Assembly (NCBI GenBank): GCA_013365365.1
Contig: JABVXU010000014.1
Location: forward strand, 124,001-188,000
Reading direction: 5' to 3'
From: Cruorifilaria tuberocauda
Lineage: Eukaryota; Nematoda; Chromadorea; Rhabditida; Onchocercidae
DNA length: 64,000 nucleotides
The notes beneath the pieces were generated by a model that did not search any database, had not been told where the DNA came from, and saw nothing but the letters and a program-made list of their open reading frames with translations. Below, in pieces: positions 28,515 through 40,083 of the stretch (its first letter is position 1; every line of letters starts with the position of its first letter). Position numbers and translations under genes: made by a program.

Positions 28515-31143
28515 TTAGGTAGAACTGCTTCGATAGAATCTTTTCTTAGAAGATGTTTGGCTGTTGGAGCTCGAGGAGCTTTGCTTTCCGCCCCCTGTAT
28601 CACGCGATTGTATTTTTTTACCCATTGATTTCGACGAGATATCCTCACTTGATGAATGCACCTTGCTACTGCGTGAATTCTGCGCCGCTGTATGTGCACT
28701 GGTACTAGAGGACTTTTCAGCAGCAAAATTCTGAAATGAAAATAAAATTTTCGCTTGCCAAGTTTTTTTGCAAATGAAGATTGACGGATGAAATTTGAAA
28801 TTATACTCGATAAATTTCTTCCAAGTATTCTCGTGCTTGCTTAGCTGTGGGTCGTTTTGAAGGATCGTGATCCCAACATCGTCGCATCATTGTTATCATC
28901 GATTCTGGCATATCACGTGGACTTGGCAATCGATAACCAGCCATTACCTTAATTAGTAATTTACCGAATTTTGCACAAATTAATCCCTCTCGTTAATTTA
29001 TTGCAATACTATTACCTTATAAATCCAGCATTTACATTACCTTATTTTACACTCATGTCTGCTGCTTATAACTTCTTGTTAGTGTTAATCTACAATCAAG
29101 AATAGCTTAACTATAATATGTAAAGTTTATTATTACTCTCCTACTATTCCCATTCAATGAAAAATCTGAAGTATCAAAATTACCTTTTCCTTAACTTTAT
29201 GCGCTTTCCAAGTGCTGTATGGATGAGTATACGGTATTGTAAACAATTCCCAAAGTGTTATTGCGAATGCATAAATATCTGTACAGAAGCGAGTCTCGCC
29301 GGAACGCCAAACCTGTAAATTTTATAGTTTTAATTGATTTCCAATCAAGTTTTTGATAGGGAAACATTTTACAATAGCAATGTTTATTCCTTTTATTTTT
29401 CGTATTTTTTCAGCAGAATTATTAATTAAACGGTACAGGTCTTCTTATTCTTATACCTTTCTACTTCATTAATCCAAAAATAATTTTTTTTAATTTTTAA
29501 TTTTCATTAGTAATTTTCGATGAGCTAATAAACAGAATGATTTAAATCTGATGCGATAATATAATTCACAAATGCCAAAAATATTACTCTTAGCTTCAAA
29601 ATGAAGTAATCTGTCTTACCATTGTATTTAACTTCTCAAATTCTCGAAAACAGCTTACCTCAGGTGCAAGCCAGCGAACATTCTGTGGCTTGGAAAGATC
29701 AATTTTATAAACAAGAGTTGCTCGACACATTCCGAAATCAGCTAACTTAACAACAGCACCATTGAGAAGACAATTACGTGTAGCAATATCTCTGGAAATA
29801 TCGAAGAAAAATAACGGTGAAAAAAGTGCCAAAAATGAACTTATCTTCTTACTCTATTTACTTTACTTCACCTTATTTCACTTCACTTTATATCAATCAA
29901 TTTTACTTTACGTTACTTTTTTTCTTACCGATGAATGCAACCTTTCAAATGAAGATATTCAAGACCTCGAGCAATTTGACATGATATATCAATACGTGAC
30001 TCAATACTTAAACGACGACCATATTGTCTCAATTTATCCTCCACCGATCCATCCTAAAAGTTGATTATTCATTTCAGAAATAAAACTTACCAATATGAAA
30101 AGTAAATTATTCCATTCACTTGAATCAATGGGCTTTTCATTCGAAATTAAAAAAAGTAAATTATAAAAGAAAAGAATACCTTACAGTATTCCATAACGAG
30201 CAAAAATGGTTCCCTGTCCACGATGAAACCGTAAAATTTAACAACATTAATATGATCATATAGTTGCATCACACGTGCCTCTTTCATCAGATCAATCAAG
30301 GCCTGTTCAGATTTATCTGCACAATCAATCCGTTTAACCGCTACCGGACAAAGATTCTTCAGTAACACACCTTTGTACACCGTTCCGTATGCTCCGTAGC
30401 CAATCTGTGTTCATTTGTACTTTCTGCTTCGACAATTAATTACATTGCTTAATTATTTACTCGCACTTTCTACTTACTATTTACTTTAATATAAATGAAA
30501 AGTATAAGTTTCTTTCGGTTTTGAAGAATTCATTTTCTTTTTAATTATTAAATAATGGAATGTGTTTTCTTTTGACCTTTTTTACAATTTTAATATCGGA
30601 ATGGTTCAGTTCAAATCTTCCTTTCTTTATTGGCCTTTTCAAAAATAATGAATCAATTCCATGCATCTCGATGTTATGCTCTTGATAATATTTTATTAAA
30701 GTATTCACTGTTGGGAATGATCGTCCCTAAACCATCCATTCGTTTGCTTTTTATTCGAAATCAAAAATTAACCTTTTTCATGATTGTTAAAATAAAGTAG
30801 GAGAAGTCAATTTAGAATACTAATATTAGTATAAAGTTACTTAAAAAATGGTAAAATAATTTTTTTCTACAAAATTTCCACCAAAAATTATTCAATTTGG
30901 AAGTTTAGAGGTGTGAGAAGTAATTTCAACACGTACAGATATTCGATATCCTTTTTCAAGTCGAGAAATTGGTATTCTTATCGTTCGATGTCCATGCTTA
31001 ACGGCCAATACCAATTTGCCTTTTTTTTTACTTTGATCAAATTTGGTTTGTAATAAAAAATCACCATTTAATTCTAGCAGTTTATCAACATCATCATCCA
31101 ATAAAGCACCATGAAAAAATGGTAAAGAATTCTCACCGGACAT
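28515..31143 (-). CDS. SH2-domain non-receptor tyrosine kinase (Fer/Fps-like nematode family), 441 aa
   Basis: Eight exons with consistent phases: 31143-30937, 30726-30577, 30404-30180, 30053-29929, 29791-29659, 29312-29184, 28947-28807, 28730-28515. Residues 8-95 form an SH2 domain (FFHGALLDDDV, GDFLLQT with Leu where the phosphotyrosine-binding Arg of FLVR is expected, then FPTVNTLIKYY). The kinase domain follows: IGYGAYGTVYKG (Gly loop), VAVK (ATP Lys), KEARVM (helix C Glu), HRDIATRN (catalytic loop), DFGMCR and WLAPE. It should phosphorylate tyrosine on cytoplasmic or membrane-proximal substrates. Only one Tyr lies in the activation segment. A 71-residue Ser/Lys-rich tail in the last exon is family-atypical. 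The small SH2-plus-kinase layout without FCH or SH3 domains matches the family expanded in nematodes, where many members act in the germ line; that role here is inference. Confidence 0.93.
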
Positions 31144-32738
31144 CAACTTATCCTAACTTATGCCTGTAATTTATTAGTATTTTCCGGATTTATTCATACT
31201 TGCAAATGTAATGAAGGATAAACAGTTTCAGTCAAAGAGGATAATCAGCCAATCTCAAAAGTTGAAGTATTCCAGGCTTGGAATTTTAATTCTTTACATC
31301 CTGTACGATTGTATTATCAGAGCCATTCTGCCAGTCAAAGCCATTTCTCATTTTCTAATGCTTCATATTTATAGCTTGAGGCTATTCCAATGAATCCCAT
31401 ACTAAGCTACTTGGATTCTTGCACGCATGACCTTTGCTGGAACAGATAGAAGCAAAATCTGTCTAAACCAACCGTACTGAAAAGATGAAACAAATAGAAA
31501 ATAGCCTGATAGCTAGTCTGACAGAAATTTGAAACCTGATAGCCAATTTGGCAGAAATTTATTCAAATTTATAGATAATTAAAAGAAAGCTAATATACAT
31601 ATTTATCTGATACAAAGAAAGATATCGTTCTTCTGTTGATATCTAATTTTTCATTCCACAATTTTCTTTCTTTTAATTTAATTAAAGGTTTATTAGAGAT
31701 TATAAGGTCAAAAATTAAAGTAGTGGCAAAATACTTCAATATTTCCATGATATTGAAATAACACACATTATATTTCAATTTTTCCTTAGTAAATCATAAA
31801 ATGATTCAACGAAATTTTAATTATTATTTTTAAACTTTAAATTATTATAGTTAATATTTAAATTAATATTTTTTAAAAATTTTTACAAAATTGATTTACA
31901 ATGTACGTTTTACGATGAAAACGGAACACAAAACGGAAAGCTAGAGAGAGGAAAAAATAACGAAAAAATCGGAAAGAAGACAGGATTGATTAATAGACAA
32001 ATATTTTCAAAATTTGTTACTTTCGTTTCTTATAGGGAATATCCTTTCTCATCCCACGTCATGTCACGTCACGTTATTCACGGAACGTTTTCTCTGAGAA
32101 AGAATGAGAAAGAGAAAACATTAACCTTCTTTGTGCTAGAGGTTTTTCTCACGTTGTTATAGACATTAAAGATAAATTAGGATTATTAAGATTAAGAATA
32201 TTAGGATAAAAGACGAAAAGGAAATATATTTCACAATGTAATGCAATTTAATTTGTTGGTTACGTACTCTCTGCTTAAACATTCCATTGATTTTGTATAT
32301 CAGAGAATTTCTTCTTTCTTCTCAAATGTTAGCTTTAAGTTAACAATGATAACAAATATTTACAATTTATGCTAAATTTATTATTTAGCAATTTTATCAT
32401 TTCCCTTTCCTTCGATCGCATCAGAAAAATGCTTAAAATACGAAGGAAAAATTCTGAACCTTCAATGTTATCAATTTTTGGTGTAAGTTTTAATTAAAAT
32501 ATTATTTGCTTGAAAATCGAAGTTTCATAGACATTATGTGATAACAGGTAAGATATGATAAGCACAACACAGAATGCGGAAAATCGGCGACTGATGGATG
32601 GCTTTTTCATGTTAACTGTTTTAAATATATATATTTTATCATAAATTAATCGTTCGCTGATTGATTTACAATTCATTTTGTATGTAAACTGTAACCTAAT
32701 ACATACTTAAGTACTCTGTTTAGAATGACTTTCAGCTA
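31144..32738. promoter_or_regulatory. putative bidirectional promoter region with TGACGTG boxes
   Basis: This 1.6 kb separates the divergent starts of the kinase (minus) and the transporter (plus). At 32054-32074 three overlapping boxes appear: CCACGTCA (minus-strand TGACGTGG), TCACGTCA and TCACGT. These match the core of CREB/ATF/XBP1-type bZIP sites. The rest is AT-rich with no recognised exon. Function is inferred from position and motif only. Confidence 0.45.
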
Positions 32739-32741
32739 ATG
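32734..32741 (+). promoter_or_regulatory. possible spliced-leader acceptor at transporter start
   Basis: A TTTCAG acceptor ends at 32735 and the first ATG of the transporter follows 3 bases later. In nematodes such an acceptor without an upstream exon usually marks spliced-leader trans-splicing. Similar sites precede the starts of the 54931 gene (acceptor ending 54925) and the homeobox gene (TTTTTAG directly before the ATG at 63274). Confidence 0.45.
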
Positions 32742-35700
32742 ATGTTTGGTTATCGGATGATTATTTTGTTCCTTACAACTATTTGTTTATCACTGATGAT
32801 GGCTAATATCCTTACATTCAATTTTTGCATAATCTGTATGACTGCTGATAATTATGATTATATAGATGGAAGTATTAAAATGGATAAACTAAATGGTGAT
32901 ATTATAAAGATATCGATTTAATTAGTTATTCAAACAATAAGTATTGTTCGAATTTCGATTGATAACATGCGAATTTCATCTGGAAACTGATTTTTTTTTA
33001 ATTGAAGCAATAAGAGTTATGTGATAAAAGTAAAAAATAACAATTATTACAGATTTAAATTCTGGGAGTTATTCTAATCAATCAATACAGCATGCAATAG
33101 CGATATTTCTAACAAATATATTACAGTCATCTAATCAACAAAATAAACAGTTGAATAATATTTCATCACAAGTGATTTAAATTGTTTCTATTTTAATTTC
33201 TCAAATAAAATTAATGAATTCTCAGCAGTAAATATGTCTTCCATTGGGAGAGTAATTAATTGCTTTCATTTACAAAATTAGAAATACTTTCATTGCTTTC
33301 CTCTGTTTTTTGATTCTAAATTACAGTTTCATGTAAGTTTTAATTTCATTCTACAGAAATGATTTATTCTTTTTCAAAGAATTTCAAGGGAATTTTTCTT
33401 TTTTAGCATTTTTATTTTCATTGTCAACATTTTTTCAAAGTACGTTCAAGCAGAATTGACTGCTTGATAACACGTAGCAGTTTGACGAGATAGCAACGAC
33501 CCATCAGCTCTACGTTACTGAGCTTCTTCCGCTGCGTCAGACGTGTACTTGCTGTTTTTTTAATTTGTAGAATTAACTAACAAAGTACTTTTTAAAATCT
33601 TTCAATGAAAGCAATTTGTTTTTCTATTAAAAAAAATCAGAAAAATGAACAATTATTACTGCATCATCGATTTCTCGTGTTATTTTGCATTTTTATTTAA
33701 AAAAAAATTGATTAAATTTTAATTCAAATGTAAAGTATTAAAAAGTAACAGAAAAAGCTGTCAGGTTTGTATGGAAAATTGTTGAAAAGGCAAAAGATCG
33801 AAAATTGAAAGAGAATTTGTGTTCCGAAAATTTTGTAGAGTTATCGTTAGCAATCAATTCATTTGAAATGGAAAATTTTATCGGAAAATATTTGAAAGAG
33901 CAAAAAAGTTTGAAAAATTCAGTTTAATAAATTAAAAAAAGTGAAAAGATATTAGCTTGCTTACTTATTGTCGCAGATATTTGCAGGATATTAAAATTTC
34001 ATCCATACATTCCAATGGAACAATTCTTTATCGTCAACGTGTTATCCGAAAAGCAGCTGATTATACGTATAGCTCACGTGAACAATCAATCCTGTTTTCA
34101 GCTATTGCAATTGGAGCATTGCTCGCTATTCTTCCGATAAGTTTCAGCATACAGCATTACGGGACAAGGTAATCGAGAATTTTCTCGGAATTATTACTGA
34201 GATATCTCGAAGTTGAATTATAATAAATATAGGAATAAGGCTATGGAAATTTTAATTTTCTTTCAACTTTCCAGCTAGCAATCTTCCCAATTTCATTTAT
34301 GAAAAAAATTGGTTCAGGAAAACATTCGCTATCGTTATGCTTATTTCCGGAATATCGACGGCATTATGTCCTTTAGCTGCTTCCTTTGGTGTCATTTATT
34401 TCACTATCAGTCGAATTTTCCAAGGTTTTACTCTTTTAACATTCATCGAATTTTGGTAGTTTTCATAAGGTAAGTTTAAATAACTAACTGGTTAATAGTA
34501 AATTTCACCGCAGTTAGAAGGCGGAATTATCCGGAAAAGTTCGTAGCATTCACAGGTTCTTAGGTGTCGGATTTGCGTCATGCATGCCACTTATCGGTTC
34601 CGTAACATCAACTTGGGCAAAACTCACCGAAAATGGATTATTTAGTGGAGCACTTACGAGTTTCATTCAGGTTAATTAATTAATATAATTTTTCAAAAAA
34701 GTTAATCACTTTTTTAAATTATTATTATCGTCACAATTAGCAGTGAATTGAAATAGCTAACATTTGGACTGACAACGAGATGATAATAATAAAGGTTGTC
34801 ATGATAATCTAAATGATATTGAAGTAATGAAAAATAACTCTTTGAAAAAACGTTTGATAAAGTAAACGACAGTAACAGGACATTTGCGCATTGTTTGTCC
34901 AATAAGACGTCGAAAGAGGACAACTGCGCATTGTCTGTCCAATGGAACGTCGACTAAACAAACATTGAGTTGAGCGTTTTAATTAATCGCAACAATATTT
35001 TTGAAGTATAAGTAATTAATTGTCGAAATAAACCACAGATTTTGTATAAATGTTATGAAAAGATATTAATCGTAATTTTAATTAATTAATTAAATGCTTT
35101 TAATTTTTTTAATTCAAATTAAATCGTAGTTTCCTGTATTATTTTAGGAAATCAATGAATTAATTTTGTTTACAACGAAAAAAGTTATTATATCTTACTA
35201 ATATATAAATAACCAATCGATAACATCAATCGATTCCACCATATATGCCAGGATGCAATAAGGACTCATCTCTCGAATTTTATTGTTTGCCTAGCAGGAT
35301 TTCCCGTTCCGGAAAGGGAGGGTGTGACCTTTGCCCCGATGCAGGGAGAGTGGAAAAGGGATGGGTCTGGAGGTATTGACAAGGCTGGCTGATGTCGACG
35401 GCTCGCAAGCGCTATCCGGCCACTGTCATGACGCGGGGACTTTTGCCTGCTGCCTTCCGGCCCTGAGCCATACGCCCCTCATTATGCGACCAGGTACCGG
35501 ACGACACTCCTGACCCGATACCTTGTCGACGCCACGCTTGGCCTGGACGCTCGGTCTCCACCGCCAAGCACCAGCCAGGACTCCTCCTCTCACTCCATCC
35601 GCCACCACACGCCTCCCAGTCACTTGGATTACAAGCGCTCGCCACAACGCCCGGCAGACTCACAAAATTTCTTCGCTCATATACCTTCTCGCACTTATTC

Positions 35701-38157
35701 CTTCCTTACCGATTAGTGAAAATTTTAAATACTTCAGTTCTACTCATCACCGATACTAATTGTTGTTAAAGCTTGGCCCTGTAATAACGATGCCAATGTC
35801 TGGCTTTCTATGTTCAACAAGCCAAGGATGGCCACTGGTCTTTTATGTTCATGCGATAATAACGTTGACATTCCTTGTATTATGGTGGATTTTATACAGG
35901 TATATAATAAAGACGAAATACACTAAAATACTTATTTCAAATCTGAATAAACTATCTTGCCAGGACTATTGATTTCTAGTATTTCAATTAATATTTCAAT
36001 TTTGTATTTAATCCTTTTCAAGAATTTGATATTAGGAAAAGAAAAGAGAGAAAAAGTGAAAAAGCGATTGTAAGAATCCTTCACAACTTTTCTTCCTTTT
36101 TCTCTCTTTTTCGGTACCTTTTAAGTAATATAATTATTTGATTATCGTATTACAAAATATCGTAATTTACAATTACAATAAGCAAGATCAATTAAGTGAT
36201 GAGTGAAATTAAGTGAGATCAACAAAGTGGTAATTTTATAATTACAAAAAGTAATTGAAGAGATGAACCAAGCGATGCTCGTTGGATTTGCGCTTATGAA
36301 TTAAATTTGATAAATGAAGGTAAAAGTAATGATAAGGTAAAACGAAGTGATGAAAAGGTTTGTAAACCAGTAATAATTTACAGTAGAGATTTATAAATTT
36401 ACATTTTGAATTTAAATTTTTATAAAATGAAGTAAAAGTGATAAATCAAACTGTGTTACAATCGATCAAAAATTTAATCAATCAAATTTCAAAAATAAAA
36501 GTAATGGATATAACAAGTACAAGTGGCCATGCTTTTAAGTTACCAATTCGAGAAATTTTCCAAACATCGTCCGTTTGGGCTATTTGGATTGCATCTATCG
36601 GTAATATGTACAGTATTCAAATGATCGTTGTTTTTGCGCCAATTTATATAAGTCAGGTTAACTTAAATTTCATTCTCGATTATGATAATTATGAAAAAAA
36701 GATGGTAATTAAATGAAATCGTTTTTAAATGTGAGTTTCAATCAAAGAAAAAGAGAAATAAGATTATCTATTCCTTTTGAAATTTAAATTGAAATCTGAT
36801 AAGTTTGAGGTGCTTGGTTTACCGATCGTAAGCGTTGGTTTAACTGCAGCATTACCGACGCTGTTGCAATTTGCAGTTAAAATATTACTCGGTACTGCAA
36901 GTGATAAAATTACGTCACTTAGCGAAACTATTAAGGTTAATTTCAATTTTTTCGATGAAATCAAACATTACAATGTTACTTGCACACGATGTTATTTAAG
37001 CTTAAACAGTTTTATCAAATGAAATTGAACTAAGGATTTATTTGAGGGTTAAAAGTATTTTTTAAAAGTTAAAAAAAAGAAATTTTAGTTACATAAATCG
37101 AAGTTTTATTTGCTACAAAATCGTAGCACATTCTCGAGGAAAGCCTTGAAACCAGGTTTCATTTTAGGTTCGCATGTTTAATAGCATAGCATTCCTTGGT
37201 ATGGGTATTTTCCTCATCGCACTGGCATATACACCAGCAAATCGAGTAACTTTAGCACTCATTTTCCTTATTAGCTCAACAACAGTTCTTGGCTTTAACA
37301 CGGGCGGCTTTTTCAAAAGCGCCACACTAGTAGGTCGACAATACAGTTATTTTATCAATGCGATTGTACAGGTAACTGTTCAGGAAATTCTTTGTTCTAA
37401 AATGCTTAAATATTTCCAGCTAAGGTGACAAGTAAAGATTACCTGTGTATCATTTATAGTATGTTCAACAAATGCTATGATATTTATAAAAGAGATGATA
37501 TCGTAGTGATAATTTTGTCATTCATGAGTGAGCTTATGATTAATTACTTAAAATTTATTTATTTCTTAATGAGGAGAGTGAAAAATATTGGAGGTGAAGT
37601 TGGATATTGCTGAGAAAAGAAGGGAAAAAAATTACTTGTAAATTTTAATTTGAAATTTTTAGAATTTGAAACTTTCCTTTTACTTTCAAATGGTTTTATG
37701 AATGAAATGAATTAATATATTTTCTTAAGAACTTTTCAATTATTTCATTCACCTGGAATCGAGGATTCATTATTTCCATAACAATTATCGATTAAATATA
37801 CAATATTAAAAAACTCTTTTTAATATCGGAAAATCACTTATAGCAATTTATAATTTCCTTCACTATTCAATCTGTTTGTCAATAACTTATAATCAGTGTT
37901 ATTCTCATTGAATTTAATTCAAAAAATGATAAGTTAAATTTTAGCTGATAATGTGTGTAGCCATGCTTACAGTACCATTTATTGTAACCTCATTAACACC
38001 AAATGGCCTATCTGACGAATGGTACCATGTATTCATCATTCATGCCGGTTCCCTATTCATCACAAATATGCTATTTTGTAAATTTGGTAAAGGTACCGCG
38101 GCCGCATTTACACGTTCTACTGGAATACCACTTGATAGTACACCAGTAAACAGCTGA
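32739..38157 (+). CDS. SLC17-like major facilitator superfamily transporter
   Basis: Nine exons are visible: 32739 to about 32890 (donor unresolved), about 33970-34168, 34318-34424, 34564-34670, 35772-35899, about 36518-36656 (start unresolved), 36810-36935 (36804 also possible), 37168-37371, 37945-38157. Residues from exon 1 (MMFGYRMIILFLTTIC, first membrane helix, then NFCIICM) match the nematode anion/phosphate-type SLC17 family. Later segments such as TISRIFQGVGFASCMPLIG, LGPVITMPMSGFLCS, WIASIGNMYSIQM and RMFNSIAFLGMGIF fit helices of the second half. An extracellular loop sits between exons 1 and 2. It should be a membrane protein importing organic or inorganic anions; the substrate cannot be read from sequence. 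Intron 34671-35771 contains an SRP RNA gene in antisense. The exon 5-6 linker is shorter than usual, so a small exon may be missing from this model. Confidence 0.85.
35354..35357 (-). terminator. T-run terminator of the SRP RNA gene
   Basis: Four T residues on the minus strand directly follow the CCAGACCCATCCC 3' end of the SRP RNA, as expected for RNA polymerase III termination. Confidence 0.65.
35354..35656 (-). ncRNA. Signal recognition particle RNA (7SL)
   Basis: On the minus strand about 300 bases reproduce the animal 7SL plan. The 5' end GCCGGGCG leads to TGTAATCC (the UGUNR loop bound by SRP9/14) and GGGAGGC of the Alu domain. The S domain holds the helix 8 signature: GCCGGAAGGC with a GGAA tetraloop, then AGCAGGCAAAAGTCCC, the SRP54 binding region. 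The 3' end CCTCCAGACCC closes on the 5' domain, followed by TTTT at 35354-35357, a polymerase III terminator. A TATAT box at 35679-35683 lies about 27 bases upstream, as expected for an external polymerase III element. GC content is far above its surroundings. The RNA forms the scaffold of SRP, which targets secretory proteins to the ER. It lies wholly inside a transporter intron, on the opposite strand. Exact ends are estimated; a pseudogene is possible but the intact signals argue against it. Confidence 0.93.
35679..35683 (-). promoter_or_regulatory. TATA-like box of the SRP RNA gene
   Basis: The minus strand reads GGTATATGAG with the TATAT about 27 bases before the estimated 5' end of the SRP RNA. 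Position and sequence fit a gene-external polymerase III TATA element. Confidence 0.5.
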
Positions 38158-38455
38158 AACCTTCATTTTTGTAGATTTAGGTAGATTATGATTCTTGTTC
38201 GATCGCAATTATATTTCAATTAAAATGATTACACCGTACTTTTTCACACAGATTGTATCCATTTGGTTCAAACGATTGAACTGCAACTCTTCACGTACGC
38301 ATGAATTCAATGGCCATGACATTCTCTGTAAGTCAAAGGTCAAAAAGTTGCCTGTAAGTTGAGGATCAAAGAAGTATTCAGGAAATGAGACGATTTACAG
38401 TCAAATTACAAACGAAATTCTGACTACTACACTAACAAAGAAAACAGAACCCAAC
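38158..38455. other. short intergenic gap
   Basis: This holds the 3' flank of the transporter gene; nothing else is recognised before the tRNA. Confidence 0.5.
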
Positions 38456-38527
38456 AGGTCCCGGAGAGATTTGAACTCTCGTCGCAGGATTCAGAGTCCT
38501 GAGTGCTAACCACTACACCACGGGACC
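38456..38527 (-). tRNA. tRNA-Gln (anticodon CTG)
   Basis: The minus strand gives a 72-base cloverleaf starting GGTCCCGTGGTGTAGTGG. The acceptor stem GGTCCCG pairs with CGGGACC and the discriminator base is T. The anticodon loop is ACTCTGAAT (CTG) and the T-loop GTTCAAATCTC. This is the animal tRNA-Gln-CTG pattern with no intron; it decodes CAG. It stands alone between the transporter and the channel genes. Confidence 0.96.
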
Positions 38528-40083
38528 ATCAGCCCACTCCTATTTTTCCACTCTATGAGCTGTGGGAGTATGACCTCTATACGAGAGTGGAGATGTTTGG
38601 GTTTTCCGGATGAACCGGATTTTCCTTCCTTGAATCCGGATTTCATATATCACATTGCTGCAATCTGAATGACATTTCAATTTTTTTATCGGGAAAGAAG
38701 AAAAAAGATACAAGGAAAATAAATAGTTTATATGAAAAAAAATATGAGAGAGAAAGGGAAAGAGAGGGAGAGAGAGAGAGAGAGAAAGAGAGAGATCATA
38801 CTGCTTGGACCAGTATTAACGAAATTATATTAACAAACTGAAATAGGAAATTTCAGAATGAATTCCTAAATACGGAAGAAAACGATTTGGACTGTTAAAA
38901 TTTAAAAAATTTTAAATTACAAATTAGCATATATACTGCAAATGTAAATGTGAAATTAAAATTACCGTAACTCTAATACTGTTATTAATATCAATGAAAG
39001 ATAACTGGTACCAATTAATATATATGCTATGGATATAACATTAACAATTCCTACCTGTCTAGCGGTAAATATATAAACTTTGGGACACTGTCAGGTGATA
39101 TGGAAATTTAATTAGTTCGTGATAATATTAGAAAAGAAATTTAAGCAAATGAATGCAAGGTGGTTCGCTTAATTTCCGGTTGAAAATAATTTCATTTATT
39201 GATTTCCGTAATTATTTTCTATTAATAATTTTTCCTTTCATTTTTATCTTACAGAAAATTTTTGATATTAAAATTATGATTTAATCAGATGTAATTCTAA
39301 AATTTCCATTTGAAATATTCAAATTATGTTTTACAATAATGAAAAGTTCAGCGAATAGTAGAATGAAAAGAAACGATACTAAAGTTCGTATCATTTAAAA
39401 ATATATACAAAATAAAAAATTGCTTGTCGAGAAATACACGAATAGCAGAGAATAAGTTTAGAAATTCTAAGAGAAAGTATCGACAACTGATGAAAATTAG
39501 AGGGATATTATCCATGTAATGATGCTTACCGTTAACTATTGATTATAAATTTGGTATCATTTCGATATATTTAAATTAAGTACAATTTTACAAATGAATT
39601 ATTTGCATTAATTTTTACGAGAAAATTGAATTAGCCCGATTATTGATAAAGCGTATCTTTGTTGAGACAGACGAAGAGCGCCTTTTGTTTGTTAGGTTTG
39701 ATTTTGTCTTTACCACATGATGAAACATTCCAAGTGCTTGCATCACCTGTAATTATTACTAACTTCTAATCACTAACTAATTATCTTGGAATACTGGATA
39801 TAATAGACATTTGAACTTAAAGTTTACCTAATAAGACGCCTTATAATCAATTATTGTTACATTAGTATTCAAAAATGAGTGTAAGTTAAATTGATTAGAG
39901 TGATTTGACAAATGACAATGCATCACACGTATTTGTGAATAATGCGAATAAATCACATACATTTTCACGTTGACTTTCCGGAATTCTGTTTAAGCATTTA
40001 GTTGAGTCAGCTTTTATCATTACCTGAAAATGAAATAAAGAGCTAATTGCAACTTCTAGTACTTGTCAATTTCATTAGCAGTC
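38528..40083. other. intergenic region
   Basis: No gene is recognised. It contains a GA microsatellite (38745-38795) and AT-rich sequence, including the 3' flank of the channel gene. Confidence 0.55.

Noticed and set aside
34271..34317. Exon-like LAIFPISFMKKIG frame in a transporter intron
   Set aside because: It resembles the preceding exon end but leads out of frame, while the acceptor at 34317 restores GTRKTFAIVML exactly. Treated as intron.
35354..35656. Alu-like SINE or primate contamination
   Set aside because: The block resembles Alu (TGTAATCC, GGGAGGC, GCCGGGCG) only because Alu derives from 7SL. The central S domain with the helix 8 signature, absent from Alu, is present, and it is embedded in nematode intron sequence.
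35331..35759. Overlapping Arg/Pro/Gly-rich open frames
   Set aside because: They overlie the GC-rich SRP RNA, occur in several frames on both strands and have no domain content.
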